Of a stretch of DNA of 32,869 bases, positions 1-6,480 are shown piece after piece (within the stretch, counting starts at the first letter, position 1; each line of letters opens with the position of its first letter). A program made the translations under genes and the position numbers. Under the pieces are notes generated by a model that was not told the origin of the DNA, ran no database searches, and saw only the letters and a program-made list of their open reading frames with translations. The DNA is from an uncultured Phascolarctobacterium sp. (lineage in GTDB: Bacteria > Bacillota > Negativicutes > Acidaminococcales > Acidaminococcaceae), in the NCBI GenBank assembly GCA_900757795.1, contig CAAEPE010000042.1:1-32869 (forward strand), written 5' to 3'.

Positions 1-47
1 CATAACCACTTTTTTCTTAAATTCGAAATTGTACTTAGTCATAAAAA

Positions 48-96
48 TACTGACCCCCAAATGCTAGATTTTTGGTCTAACATTCGGGGGTCAGTA
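48..96. repeat. 49-bp imperfect palindrome resembling abutted IS3-type ends
   Basis: TACTGACCCCC at 48-58 is the exact inverse of GGGGGTCAGTA at 86-96. Further in, AATG (60-63) pairs with CATT (81-84) and TAGA with TCTA, leaving a short T/G loop. Read inward from the right side the end is TGTACTGACCCCC followed by GAATGTTAGAC, which resembles terminal inverted repeats of IS3-family (IS150-like) elements as I remember them. No transposase is visible. It may be the end of an element lying outside the window, a MITE-like remnant, or a plain terminator. The family assignment is inference. Confidence 0.5.
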
Positions 97-228
97 CATT
101 CTAGAGCTTTTTTATTTGTTCTGTACGTATATCGAGCAAAAACACCATATCACTATTTTCCCAACATAATGTAAATACGATTGATATTCTGTTATAAAAA
201 ACTTTCATCTGCCGTTTCCGTAACTAAT

Positions 229-257
229 TTGACAAGTTAATGCTTTTGTATTACAAT
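229..257 (+). promoter_or_regulatory. Consensus sigma-70 promoter of the toxin-antitoxin operon
   Basis: TTGACA at 229-234 and TACAAT at 252-257 are 17 bases apart. Transcription would begin near 264, so the ATG at 285 is the antitoxin start and the upstream in-frame codon at 240 lies inside the promoter. ATTACA occurs twice around the -10 (251-256 and 261-266), a possible autoregulatory site. Confidence 0.8.
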
Positions 258-284
258 ATATTACAGAGAAAGGCGGTGTTTAAT

Positions 285-509
285 ATGACCACTATATCTG
301 TTAGACTTAACGACCAAGACAGCGAATTCATTAAAAAGTACGCCGAATTTAAAAATATAAGTATTTCTGACCTTGTACGTCAAACTGTTATTGACCGCAT
401 TGAAGAGGAAATTGATATACACGCCTATAATAAAGCTTTAGAAGAATATAAGAAAAGCCCTGTAACTTATACTTTAGATGAAGTAGAAAAGGAATTAGGC
501 TTAGCATGA
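285..509 (+). CDS. RelB/DinJ-like antitoxin of a type II toxin-antitoxin pair
   Basis: A 74-residue protein. The N-terminus (MTTISVRLNDQDSEFIKKYA) has the pattern of a ribbon-helix-helix DNA-binding domain, with alternating beta-strand residues then a helix. The rest is charged and helical, as in segments that wrap around and neutralise a RelE toxin. Such antitoxins usually bind their own promoter with the toxin as co-repressor. The start at 285 is preferred over in-frame 240 because GGCGG sits 8 bases upstream and because the promoter -10 ends at 257. The stop overlaps the toxin start by four bases (ATGA), showing translational coupling. The close family could be RelB, DinJ or a DUF6290-type protein. 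Confidence 0.8.
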   Translation: MTTISVRLNDQDSEFIKKYAEFKNISISDLVRQTVIDRIEEEIDIHAYNKALEEYKKSPVTYTLDEVEKELGLA

Positions 510-769
510 ATTATAGTGTAGTTTTTACAGCTGACGCAAAAAAACAACTGCAAAAAATGGATAAACATACGGCAGCTATACTTATCGGCTGGATACGCAA
601 AAATCTCGAAGGCTGTTCAAATCCGCGACAGCACGGCAAAGCTTTAACCGCTAACAGTTCCGGTCAATGGCGCTATCGCGTAGGAGATTATCGCCTTATT
701 GCCGAAATAGAAGATGATAAAATTATTATTCTTATCCTTGCCGTCGGACATCGGCGCGAAATCTACTAA
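506..769 (+). CDS. RelE/ParE-superfamily toxin
   Basis: An 87-residue basic protein of typical RelE length. The opening YSVVFTADAKKQLQKMD, the middle GQWRYRVGDYRLIAEI and the ending VGHRREIY match the RelE/StbE pattern. R and H residues near the C-terminus (HRREIY) are those usually involved in mRNA cleavage by ribosome-dependent RelE toxins. It overlaps the antitoxin by four bases, the usual order for relBE. By family it would cleave mRNA in the ribosomal A site when the antitoxin is degraded; a ParE-like gyrase target cannot be excluded from sequence alone. The pair lies beside an IS-like palindrome, which suggests the edge of an accessory region. Confidence 0.85.
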   Translation: MNYSVVFTADAKKQLQKMDKHTAAILIGWIRKNLEGCSNPRQHGKALTANSSGQWRYRVGDYRLIAEIEDDKIIILILAVGHRREIY

Positions 770-786
770 TTTTATATTACAACCTT

Positions 787-822
787 AAGCCATATGGTAA
801 AATTGTGCCATATGGCTTTTTT
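787..822 (+). terminator. Terminator of the toxin-antitoxin operon
   Basis: AAGCCATATGG (787-797) pairs perfectly with CCATATGGCTT (808-818) over a 10-base loop and is followed by a T run to 822. Confidence 0.85.
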
Positions 823-831
823 ACACACAAA

Positions 832-859
832 ATGGCAGGTACCATGCGGTGCCTGCCAT
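832..859 (-). terminator. Hairpin downstream of hpf, probable terminator
   Basis: A 12-bp stem (832-843 with 848-859, one G-T pair) with a four-base loop. On the minus strand it is followed by TTTTGTGTG, so it fits the 3' end of hpf, although the T run is interrupted. Confidence 0.6.
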
Positions 860-888
860 AAAAATTTTCGTTTGTGCTGTTAAAAAAC

Positions 889-1416
889 TTATTTTAATTC
901 CGGGCTCAGCAAACCATATTTACCATCCTTACGACGATAAACCACATTGGTGCTGCCCAAATCGGGATCGAAGAATACAAAGAAATCATGATTCAGCAAA
1001 TTCATTTGCAGAATAGCTTCTTCCGGAGTCATTGGGTGCATAACAAAATGCTTATTTCTGATTATTTCAAATTCATCTTCAGAAGCTTCATCAGCTATTG
1101 GCGCTGCAGGTTCCACAAAATTAGCATATTTTCTCTTCATTAGACGAGTTTTATATTTATGGATCTGACGTTCAATTTTCTCCACAACCAAATCAATGGA
1201 CGAATACATGTCATTGGTAGATTCCTGTGCTCTTAGCAAAATACCACTGGCTGGCACGGTAATCTCTACAATATGATTGCCTTTCTCAACCTTCAGCACT
1301 GCAGAAATATCACCAACAGTTTTAAACTGTTTAACAACCTTGATGATTTTTTTCTCCACATACTCTTTTAATGCTGGAGTTACGTTAATGTTTCTGCCTT
1401 TTACGTTTACGCTCAT
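889..1416 (-). CDS. hpf: Ribosome hibernation promoting factor, long form
   Basis: A 175-residue protein. Residues 1 to about 100 form the S30AE/YfiA domain (MSVNVKGRNINVTPALKEYV) that binds the 30S subunit near the decoding centre. After a short linker, about residues 115-175 form the C-terminal dimerisation domain (NKHFVMHPMTPEEAILQMNL, then YGLLSP) seen only in long HPF. By family it joins two 70S ribosomes into inactive 100S dimers in stationary phase. TAAGGAGG lies 8 bases before the ATG. The gene stands alone, convergent with the toxin-antitoxin operon, and ends at the 832-859 hairpin. No clear promoter was found in the 223 bases upstream. Confidence 0.95.
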   Translation of the reverse strand: MSVNVKGRNINVTPALKEYVEKKIIKVVKQFKTVGDISAVLKVEKGNHIVEITVPASGILLRAQESTNDMYSSIDLVVEKIERQIHKYKTRLMKRKYANFVEPAAPIADEASEDEFEIIRNKHFVMHPMTPEEAILQMNLLNHDFFVFFDPDLGSTNVVYRRKDGKYGLLSPELK

Positions 1417-1501
1417 AATTCATGCCTCCTTAGGTATATCATGGCTGACGAACCGCCTTCCATGCTACCTTTTTCTACAAGGGCCCAGGCTTTATCCCTT
1501 T

Positions 1502-1523
1502 GCTTATATAATTCGCTATAAGC
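1502..1523. repeat. Short inverted repeat upstream of hpf
   Basis: GCTTATA (1502-1508) and TATAAGC (1517-1523) form a 7-bp inverted repeat about 85 bases upstream of the hpf start. It could be an operator or a leader hairpin. Nothing else recognisable was seen in 1417-1639. Confidence 0.3.
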
Positions 1524-1639
1524 GCCTAAACTCCTGCTGCATTTATCATTTTTGCGTGAACTTTTCGTGAAAGTTTATGAAAGTGTTACATTTTGACGCA
1601 ATTCAGAGAAAATTTTACCTTATTGCCGTTAGCTTAATC

Positions 1640-2371
1640 TTAAAGAATTTTGGATAAGAAACTCTTACAGCGCTCTGTTTTAGGATTACCAAAAAGCTCT
1701 TCCGGCGTACCTTCTTCCTGAATAATGCCGCCGTCAACAAATACTACTCTATCGCCTACTTCACGGGCAAAACCCATTTCGTGAGTTACAACAGCCATAG
1801 TCATTCCCTCATTAGCCAGTTCCTTCATAACGTCCAAAACTTCGTTAACCATTTCCGGGTCCAAGGCGCTGGTAGGCTCGTCAAACAGCAATGCCTTAGG
1901 CTTCATGCACAAGGCTCTGGCAATGGCTACACGCTGCTGCTGACCGCCGCTGAGCTGATCAGGATAGCTGTGCGCTTTATCTAAAAGCCCAACTTTTTTG
2001 AGATATTTAGTAGCGGTCTCTTCTGCTTCCTGTTTGCTCACACCGCGTACTTTCATCGGCGCAAGCATCAAATTTTCCATAACATTCATATGCGGAAAAA
2101 GATTGAAGCGTTGGAATACCATACCAACCTCTTTACGAATTTCGTTAATATTGGCTTCGCCGCTTAAAGGAATGCCATCAATAACAATGCTGCCGCCAGT
2201 GGGTTCTTCTAAATAGTTGATGCAGCGCAGAAGCGTACTTTTACCGCTGCCACTGGGACCAATGATAACAACAACCTCTTTTTCTTTAATGGAAAGATTT
2301 ACACCGCGCAAAACGTGTAAATCACCAAAGCTTTTTTTCAAATCGGTAATCTTAATCATTTCATTGCTCAT
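1640..2371 (-). CDS. glnQ: Polar amino-acid ABC transporter, ATP-binding subunit
   Basis: A 243-residue cytoplasmic ATPase that powers import of a polar amino acid such as glutamine, glutamate or cystine. Walker A is GPSGSGKST near residues 38-46, the signature is LSGGQQQR and Walker B with D-loop is LLFDEPTSALD; a switch histidine follows in VVTHEMGF. Length and sequence are those of the GlnQ/HisP subgroup. It is the last gene of a four-gene minus-strand operon and its ATG overlaps the permease stop by four bases. The symbol is given by similarity to the subgroup; the substrate cannot be read from the ATPase. Confidence 0.92.
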   Translation of the reverse strand: MSNEMIKITDLKKSFGDLHVLRGVNLSIKEKEVVVIIGPSGSGKSTLLRCINYLEEPTGGSIVIDGIPLSGEANINEIRKEVGMVFQRFNLFPHMNVMENLMLAPMKVRGVSKQEAEETATKYLKKVGLLDKAHSYPDQLSGGQQQRVAIARALCMKPKALLFDEPTSALDPEMVNEVLDVMKELANEGMTMAVVTHEMGFAREVGDRVVFVDGGIIQEEGTPEELFGNPKTERCKSFLSKIL

Positions 2372-3024
2372 TTTGTATCAAACCTCCGCTCCAAATAACC
2401 TGTAAATCTAGCTACAGCAAAGGTCATAACTAAATAAACAATTGCTACTGCCATCCAAATTTCAAAAGAAGCATAGGTACGGGCGATAATCAACTGACCG
2501 CGGCGGGTCAGCTCTTCAAAGCCTATAACAGATACTAAGGAAGAATCCTTAAGCATAGCGATAAACTCATTACCCAACGGAGGAATAATACGCTTAAAAG
2601 CCTGCGGCATAATGATATAACGCATAGTCTGCGCCCAACTCATACCAAGGCTGCGTCCTGCTTCCATCTGACCCTTGTCAATGGATTGAATACCTGCGCG
2701 GAAGATCTCAGCAATATACGCACCGCTGTTAATAGAGCAGGCGGAAATAGCTGCTAAAAAGGGATCTACACGGCTACCGATAATCCCGGGCAAAGCAAAA
2801 TAAACCAAAAATATCTGCACCAAAAGCGGTGTGCCGCGTATAAAATCAACATATACATTGGCAAGATAGCGTAAAGGCTTAATTGTGCACAGGCGGGCAA
2901 TACCCACAAGGCAACCTATAATCAAGCCCATAAATACGCTCATGGCAGTAATCTCTACCGTAATGCCGGCGCCTGCCAGCAGCAGCGGAAAAGATTTTAC
3001 CATTAAATCAAAATTAAGTTCCAT
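2368..3024 (-). CDS. Polar amino-acid ABC transporter permease (HisMQ type)
   Basis: A 218-residue inner-membrane protein with about five hydrophobic segments. The stretch EAGRSLGMSWAQTMRYIIMP is the EAA loop that docks on the ATPase, and GTPLLVQIFLVYFALP is typical of the HisM/GlnP family. The ATG at 3024 is chosen because GGGAG lies just before it; an in-frame TTG at 3036 is possible but has no well-spaced ribosome site. Only one permease gene is present, so the channel is presumably a homodimer. It overlaps the ATPase by four bases and follows the second binding lipoprotein. Confidence 0.92.
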   Translation of the reverse strand: MELNFDLMVKSFPLLLAGAGITVEITAMSVFMGLIIGCLVGIARLCTIKPLRYLANVYVDFIRGTPLLVQIFLVYFALPGIIGSRVDPFLAAISACSINSGAYIAEIFRAGIQSIDKGQMEAGRSLGMSWAQTMRYIIMPQAFKRIIPPLGNEFIAMLKDSSLVSVIGFEELTRRGQLIIARTYASFEIWMAVAIVYLVMTFAVARFTGYLERRFDTK

Positions 3025-3098
3025 AATTACTCCCAATCCCTTCTAAATTATGGGTTCTCTAACAGCTTAAAAATCACAAAACACTTTTGAGAGTTAAA

Positions 3099-3872
3099 TT
3101 ATTTAGCTTCACCAAACCATTTTTTATAAATTTTATCGAACTCGCCGTTCTTTTTCAGTTCAGCCATAGCCTTGTTAATATCCTCTACCAGTTTGCTGCC
3201 TTTTTTAGCTGCAATACCGTATTGTTCGGCTTCCATTTTTTCGCCTACGGTCATAGCAAATTGGCTGCCGCCTTTTGCCAAATAGTATTCCATAACCGGC
3301 AAATCGCCAATAACAGCGTCAACACCGCCGTTTTTAAGCTCCAAAGCAGCTTCATCTTGAGTGTTAAAGGTAGTAACCTTAGCGCCTTCAACAGTTCTAG
3401 CCTTCATTTCGCCGGTGGTACCGATTTGAGCAGCAATACGTTTGCCTTTCAAATCGTTTATAGATTTTACAGCAGTATTATCTTTTTTCACCATAACGAT
3501 AAGGCCGGAGGTGTAGTACGGGTCAGAGAAGCTGACAGCTTTTTTACGTTCGTCAGTAATGGTCATACCGGCAATAGCCACATCAATGTTGCCTGCGTTC
3601 AAAGCCGGAATTAAAGCATCAAAACCCATCCCGGAAATTTCTACTTTAGCACCCATTTGCTTGCCAATAGCTTGTACCAACTCAATGTCAAAGCCGGTCA
3701 GCTCTTTGGAGCCTTCTTTAGGAAATTCAAAGGGCGCAAAAGCAGGCTCGGTACCTACACGCAAAACTTTTGCAGGTTCAGCCTTTTTCTCCTCTTTAGA
3801 ACCGCTGCAGCCTGCCAGCATCATGCTGCAAGCCATAATTGCCATCATTAAAAATACTAACACTTTTTTCAT
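3099..3872 (-). CDS. Amino-acid ABC transporter binding lipoprotein, copy 2
   Basis: A 257-residue solute-binding protein of family 3 (SBP_bac_3). It has a lipoprotein signal peptide ending in the lipobox LAGC at about residues 19-22, so it should be membrane-anchored. The mature part begins VLRVGTEPAFAPFEF, with TGFDIELVQAIGKQMG and DPYYTSGLIVMV, the ligand-facing motifs of glutamine/cystine/arginine binding proteins. A GAGGGGGA ribosome site precedes the ATG. It is closely similar along its whole length to the neighbour at 3991-4770, so the two look like a tandem duplication serving one permease and ATPase. The substrate is not known. Confidence 0.93.
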   Translation of the reverse strand: MKKVLVFLMMAIMACSMMLAGCSGSKEEKKAEPAKVLRVGTEPAFAPFEFPKEGSKELTGFDIELVQAIGKQMGAKVEISGMGFDALIPALNAGNIDVAIAGMTITDERKKAVSFSDPYYTSGLIVMVKKDNTAVKSINDLKGKRIAAQIGTTGEMKARTVEGAKVTTFNTQDEAALELKNGGVDAVIGDLPVMEYYLAKGGSQFAMTVGEKMEAEQYGIAAKKGSKLVEDINKAMAELKKNGEFDKIYKKWFGEAK

Positions 3873-3938
3873 TTTGAGTCCCCCTCATCTTATTTAATTT
3901 TATAATTCAAACGTCAAATAACGTTCGAAAACATAAAC

Positions 3939-3972
3939 GGAGCACTTGTAATTCTACATCACGCAGTGCTCC
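3939..3972 (-). terminator. Hairpin between the two binding-protein genes
   Basis: GGAGCACT (3939-3946) pairs with AGTGCTCC (3965-3972) over an 18-base loop. On the minus strand it is followed by GTTTATGTTTT, a weak T tract. It may be a partial terminator or an mRNA-stabilising hairpin that makes the first binding protein more abundant than the downstream genes. Confidence 0.5.
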
Positions 3973-3990
3973 GCCCAAGAACCGACTTTA

Positions 3991-4770
3991 TTATTTCTTT
4001 ACTTCACCAAACCAGGTTTTGTAAATCTTGTCATATTCGCCGTTCTTTTTCAACTCGGTCAAAGCTTTGTTAATATCGCCAGCCAGCTTGTCGTTACCTT
4101 TCTTTACAGCTAAACCATATTGTTCAGCTTCCATAACTTCGCCTACGGTCATAGCGGTTGCATTACCACCCTGTGCTAAATAATAACCTACAACAGGACT
4201 ATCGTTGATAACAGCGTCAACGCCCTTGTTTTTCAGTTCCATAGCAGCTTCGGTATTGGTATTAAAAGCGGTAACCTTAGCATCTTTAATGCTTCTTGCC
4301 TTTTTCTCACCAGTGGTGCCAATTTGTACAGCAATGCGTTTACCTTCTAAATCTTTAACACTCTTAACTTCGGTGTTATCCTTATTAACCATAATAATCA
4401 AACCGGAGGTGTAATAAGGTTCAGAGAAGCTAACAGCATTTTTTCGCTCGTCAGTAATAGACATACCTGCAGCAACCATATCAATATTATTGGCATTCAA
4501 AGCAGGAATCAAAGCGTCAAAGCCCATGTTGACGATTTCCACTTTAACACCCATTTGCTTGCCAACAGCGCGTGCCAAATCCATATCAAAGCCATCATAA
4601 TCCTTGCTGCCTTCTTTTTGGAATTCAAAAGGTGCAAAAGTAGGTTCGGTACCTACGCGCAAAACTTTAGCAGGCTCTGCCTTCTTTTCATCTTTAGCGC
4701 CGCCGCAGCCTGCAGCCAGCATTGCAACAGCAGCAATAACCGCCATCATCAAAATCAGTAATTTTTTCAT
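3991..4770 (-). CDS. Amino-acid ABC transporter binding lipoprotein, copy 1
   Basis: A 259-residue solute-binding lipoprotein, first gene of the operon. The signal peptide MKKLLILMMAVIAAVAML runs into the lipobox LAAGC. The body has VLRVGTEPTFAPFEF, DGFDMDLARAVGKQMGV and EPYYTSGLIIMV, and ends DKIYKTWFGEV. It parallels the downstream copy residue by residue, with differences clustered near the presumed ligand pocket (YDGFDMDL against LTGFDIEL; VINDSPVVGYYL against VIGDLPVMEYYL), which may mean different ligand preference. AGGAGT sits 9 bases before the ATG. The promoter at 4818-4846 drives it. Confidence 0.93.
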   Translation of the reverse strand: MKKLLILMMAVIAAVAMLAAGCGGAKDEKKAEPAKVLRVGTEPTFAPFEFQKEGSKDYDGFDMDLARAVGKQMGVKVEIVNMGFDALIPALNANNIDMVAAGMSITDERKNAVSFSEPYYTSGLIIMVNKDNTEVKSVKDLEGKRIAVQIGTTGEKKARSIKDAKVTAFNTNTEAAMELKNKGVDAVINDSPVVGYYLAQGGNATAMTVGEVMEAEQYGLAVKKGNDKLAGDINKALTELKKNGEYDKIYKTWFGEVKK

Positions 4771-4817
4771 TTAATGTTACTCCTTTCGTCACTGTACCCT
4801 TAAAATATGATATGCAC

Positions 4818-4846
4818 ATTATATACCTATTTTATGCAAAGGTAAA
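4818..4846 (-). promoter_or_regulatory. Promoter of the amino-acid ABC operon
   Basis: On the minus strand TTTACC (4846-4841) and TATAAT (4823-4818) are 17 bases apart, placing the start of transcription about 40 bases before the first binding-protein ATG. Confidence 0.75.
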
Positions 4847-4869
4847 GTATTTTTATAAATTTTTTTGGA

Positions 4870-5092
4870 ATAAAAATAAACACAACTCAGCTGACCTGGT
4901 TTTCGCCCCCACACTCGCCTGCTGGAGGGTTCGCTCCTAAGCATCTGCTCCCCACTACTACCCCTCTCGCCCTAATTTTTATGCGGCAGGACTTACTTCT
5001 ATACTGCACCGTGCTCGCAGCCCGTTTTGGCTGTTTACGTGGATCGTTTCGCCTGCAACTGGCATCGACTTGCAACCACAGACCTGAGTTGT
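4870..5092 (-). ncRNA. Structured non-coding RNA, 6S RNA candidate
   Basis: The predicted transcript starts at about 5092, seven bases after a TATAAT box. Its first nine bases, ACAACTCAG (5092-5084), are the exact complement of CTGAGTTGT (4890-4882) near its end, closing a molecule of about 211 bases. Inside, GGTT and AACC extend the closing stem across a bulge, and local hairpins such as CAGCC/GGCTG and GGAG/CTCC are visible. After the closing stem comes GTTTATTTTTATT, which can end transcription. Size, a long end-to-end helix and an independent promoter are what 6S RNA (ssrS) has, but I cannot confirm the conserved core. A 69-codon reading frame inside it has an unprotein-like composition and no ribosome site. 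RNA gene confidence is fair; the 6S identity is perhaps even odds. Confidence 0.6.
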
Positions 5093-5099
5093 ACAACTA

Positions 5100-5128
5100 A
5101 TTATACGCGTTATAACTTTTTTTTGCAA
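5100..5128 (-). promoter_or_regulatory. Promoter of the non-coding RNA
   Basis: On the minus strand TTGCAA (5128-5123) and TATAAT (5105-5100) are separated by 17 bases, with the predicted start at the first base of the RNA closing stem. Confidence 0.75.
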
Positions 5129-5130
5129 TA

Positions 5131-5173
5131 CTAAAAATACCGGCAGCCTGCATAAAATTAAGCTGTCGGTATT
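5131..5173 (-). terminator. Terminator of iadA
   Basis: AATACCGGCAGC (5136-5147) pairs with GCTGTCGGTATT (5162-5173), 12 bp with one wobble pair. On the minus strand TTTTTAG follows. It separates iadA from the non-coding RNA promoter. Confidence 0.85.
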
Positions 5174-5211
5174 AAAAAATAAATTTTTTATGTGCAGATT
5201 TTTTTATGTTT

Positions 5212-6369
5212 TTATTCAAAACGGCCGCGCATTTTCAGTTCACCATGCAGCAGCGCCGTCTGTCCTTTAGCAAAAAGACTATCAATATCCAAATTTCCAT
5301 CTAAAACCAACAAATCGGCATCAGCTCCAGGTTGAATACAGCCTTTTACGCCTTCCTTGCCTAAAACATAAGCGGAGTTACTGGTCAAAAGCTGAATTGC
5401 TTTTTCCAAAGCCATACCGCGCTGTACAAGTCCCTTAATTGTTTTATGTAGGCTATCAGGAGTTGCATATGTCAAGCCAATGCAATTACCCTCATCATCA
5501 AAACGCGGCATACTGCCCATACTATCACTGGACAAGGTAACATGCTCCAAAGTTACTCCCGGCCTTTGCAGCAATTCGTACAAAGAATCGGCGTTTTCTT
5601 CAATAGATTGCGGGTCGCTGCCGGCAGTGCAGTCTATATAACCGCCGCGGCGTACATGCTCCGTAGCGTCATCAATCAATTCGGGACAGCGCAAAATATG
5701 CGTGGGCAAAAATGTCTTTGCCGGAATATCACTATCCTCTAACGCTTTCAGCAGGGGCTTTAAGCCGCCTTTGCCACTTCCCATGTGCATAACGACAATA
5801 CCTGCAGTACCGCTGATCATACCTCCGCGACGGGCAGCAGTACCTAAGGCAATCAAATCTTCGGCCTGAGGATTAGAGCTGCGATGGTCGGAAACAGCAG
5901 TTTTCACACCAACCATAGGTGTCAGCATATAAATATCCTTTTCCACGCTTCCTGTCATAGTATTAGCCGGATAGCCATAGGAGCCGGTCAAAGTATAAAC
6001 AGTAATACCTTCTTCAGTCAAAGCTCTCGCCTTAGCGATTAAATTTTCAATGCTTTTTGTTACGCCGTCAGTTCCCAGCAGTCCCAAAACCGTGGTAATG
6101 CCGTTTTTTAGAAACATGCTGAGCTGCGATTCGGGAACGCGTGTGGCAGGACCTGCTTCACCGCCACCGCCGGTAATATGCACGTGCATATCAATATAAC
6201 CAGGGAGCAGCTTTAATCCTTCAAGATCAAACACCTCTACCTCCGGCAGTCCGTCATATTCATCAATATGAGCGTCAATTCTAGCTATTTTATCGCCTAT
6301 AACCAATACATCCTGCTTGCCTAAATAAGCAGGACTGTAAATCTGAGCGTTTTTCAAAACCTTAATCAT
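5212..6369 (-). CDS. iadA: Isoaspartyl (beta-aspartyl) dipeptidase
   Basis: A 385-residue amidohydrolase-fold metallopeptidase. By family it cleaves beta-aspartyl dipeptides formed when isoaspartate-containing proteins are degraded, using a binuclear zinc site in the cytoplasm. The HVH metal pair in PGYIDMHVHITGGGGE, the substrate-binding GGGGEAGPATR loop, SDHRSSNP, and HILRCPEL are as in E. coli IadA, which is about the same length. The ATG at 6369 is chosen over 6384 because AAAGGA lies six bases before it. It sits downstream of yjiH-yjiG and an M20 peptidase; E. coli has iadA-yjiG-yjiH together. A terminator at 6446-6473 lies between it and the M20 gene, so it may be transcribed partly on its own. 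Confidence 0.92.
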   Translation of the reverse strand: MIKVLKNAQIYSPAYLGKQDVLVIGDKIARIDAHIDEYDGLPEVEVFDLEGLKLLPGYIDMHVHITGGGGEAGPATRVPESQLSMFLKNGITTVLGLLGTDGVTKSIENLIAKARALTEEGITVYTLTGSYGYPANTMTGSVEKDIYMLTPMVGVKTAVSDHRSSNPQAEDLIALGTAARRGGMISGTAGIVVMHMGSGKGGLKPLLKALEDSDIPAKTFLPTHILRCPELIDDATEHVRRGGYIDCTAGSDPQSIEENADSLYELLQRPGVTLEHVTLSSDSMGSMPRFDDEGNCIGLTYATPDSLHKTIKGLVQRGMALEKAIQLLTSNSAYVLGKEGVKGCIQPGADADLLVLDGNLDIDSLFAKGQTALLHGELKMRGRFE

Positions 6370-6445
6370 AATGAATCCTTTCATCTTATCTACAAACGAA
6401 ATAGTCAGCTGATATTAAAAATAATCCAGTATAAACAAACGCTAC

Positions 6446-6473
6446 AAAAAAAGTCGGCCGAAACCGACTTTTT
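6446..6473 (-). terminator. Terminator after the M20 peptidase gene
   Basis: AAAAAGTCGG (6448-6457) pairs with CCGACTTTTT (6464-6473) over a six-base loop; a further run of T follows on the minus strand. Either full termination or partial read-through into iadA is possible. Confidence 0.8.
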
Positions 6474-6480
6474 CGTATTA

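Noticed and set aside
240..284. Longer antitoxin start at 240
   Set aside because: The codon lies between the -35 and -10 boxes of the promoter, so it would not be transcribed.
3087..3614. 175-codon plus-strand frame
   Set aside because: Antisense to the binding-lipoprotein gene; Phe/Ser-rich shadow composition.
4870..5092. SRP RNA, RNase P RNA or tmRNA
   Set aside because: The SRP GGAAG tetraloop motif and the RNase P and tmRNA conserved cores were not found, and the length fits none of the last two.
4887..5096. 69-codon open frame on the minus strand
   Set aside because: It lies inside the structured RNA, has a Cys/Arg/Gly-rich unprotein-like composition, no ribosome site, and its start is at the RNA 5' end.
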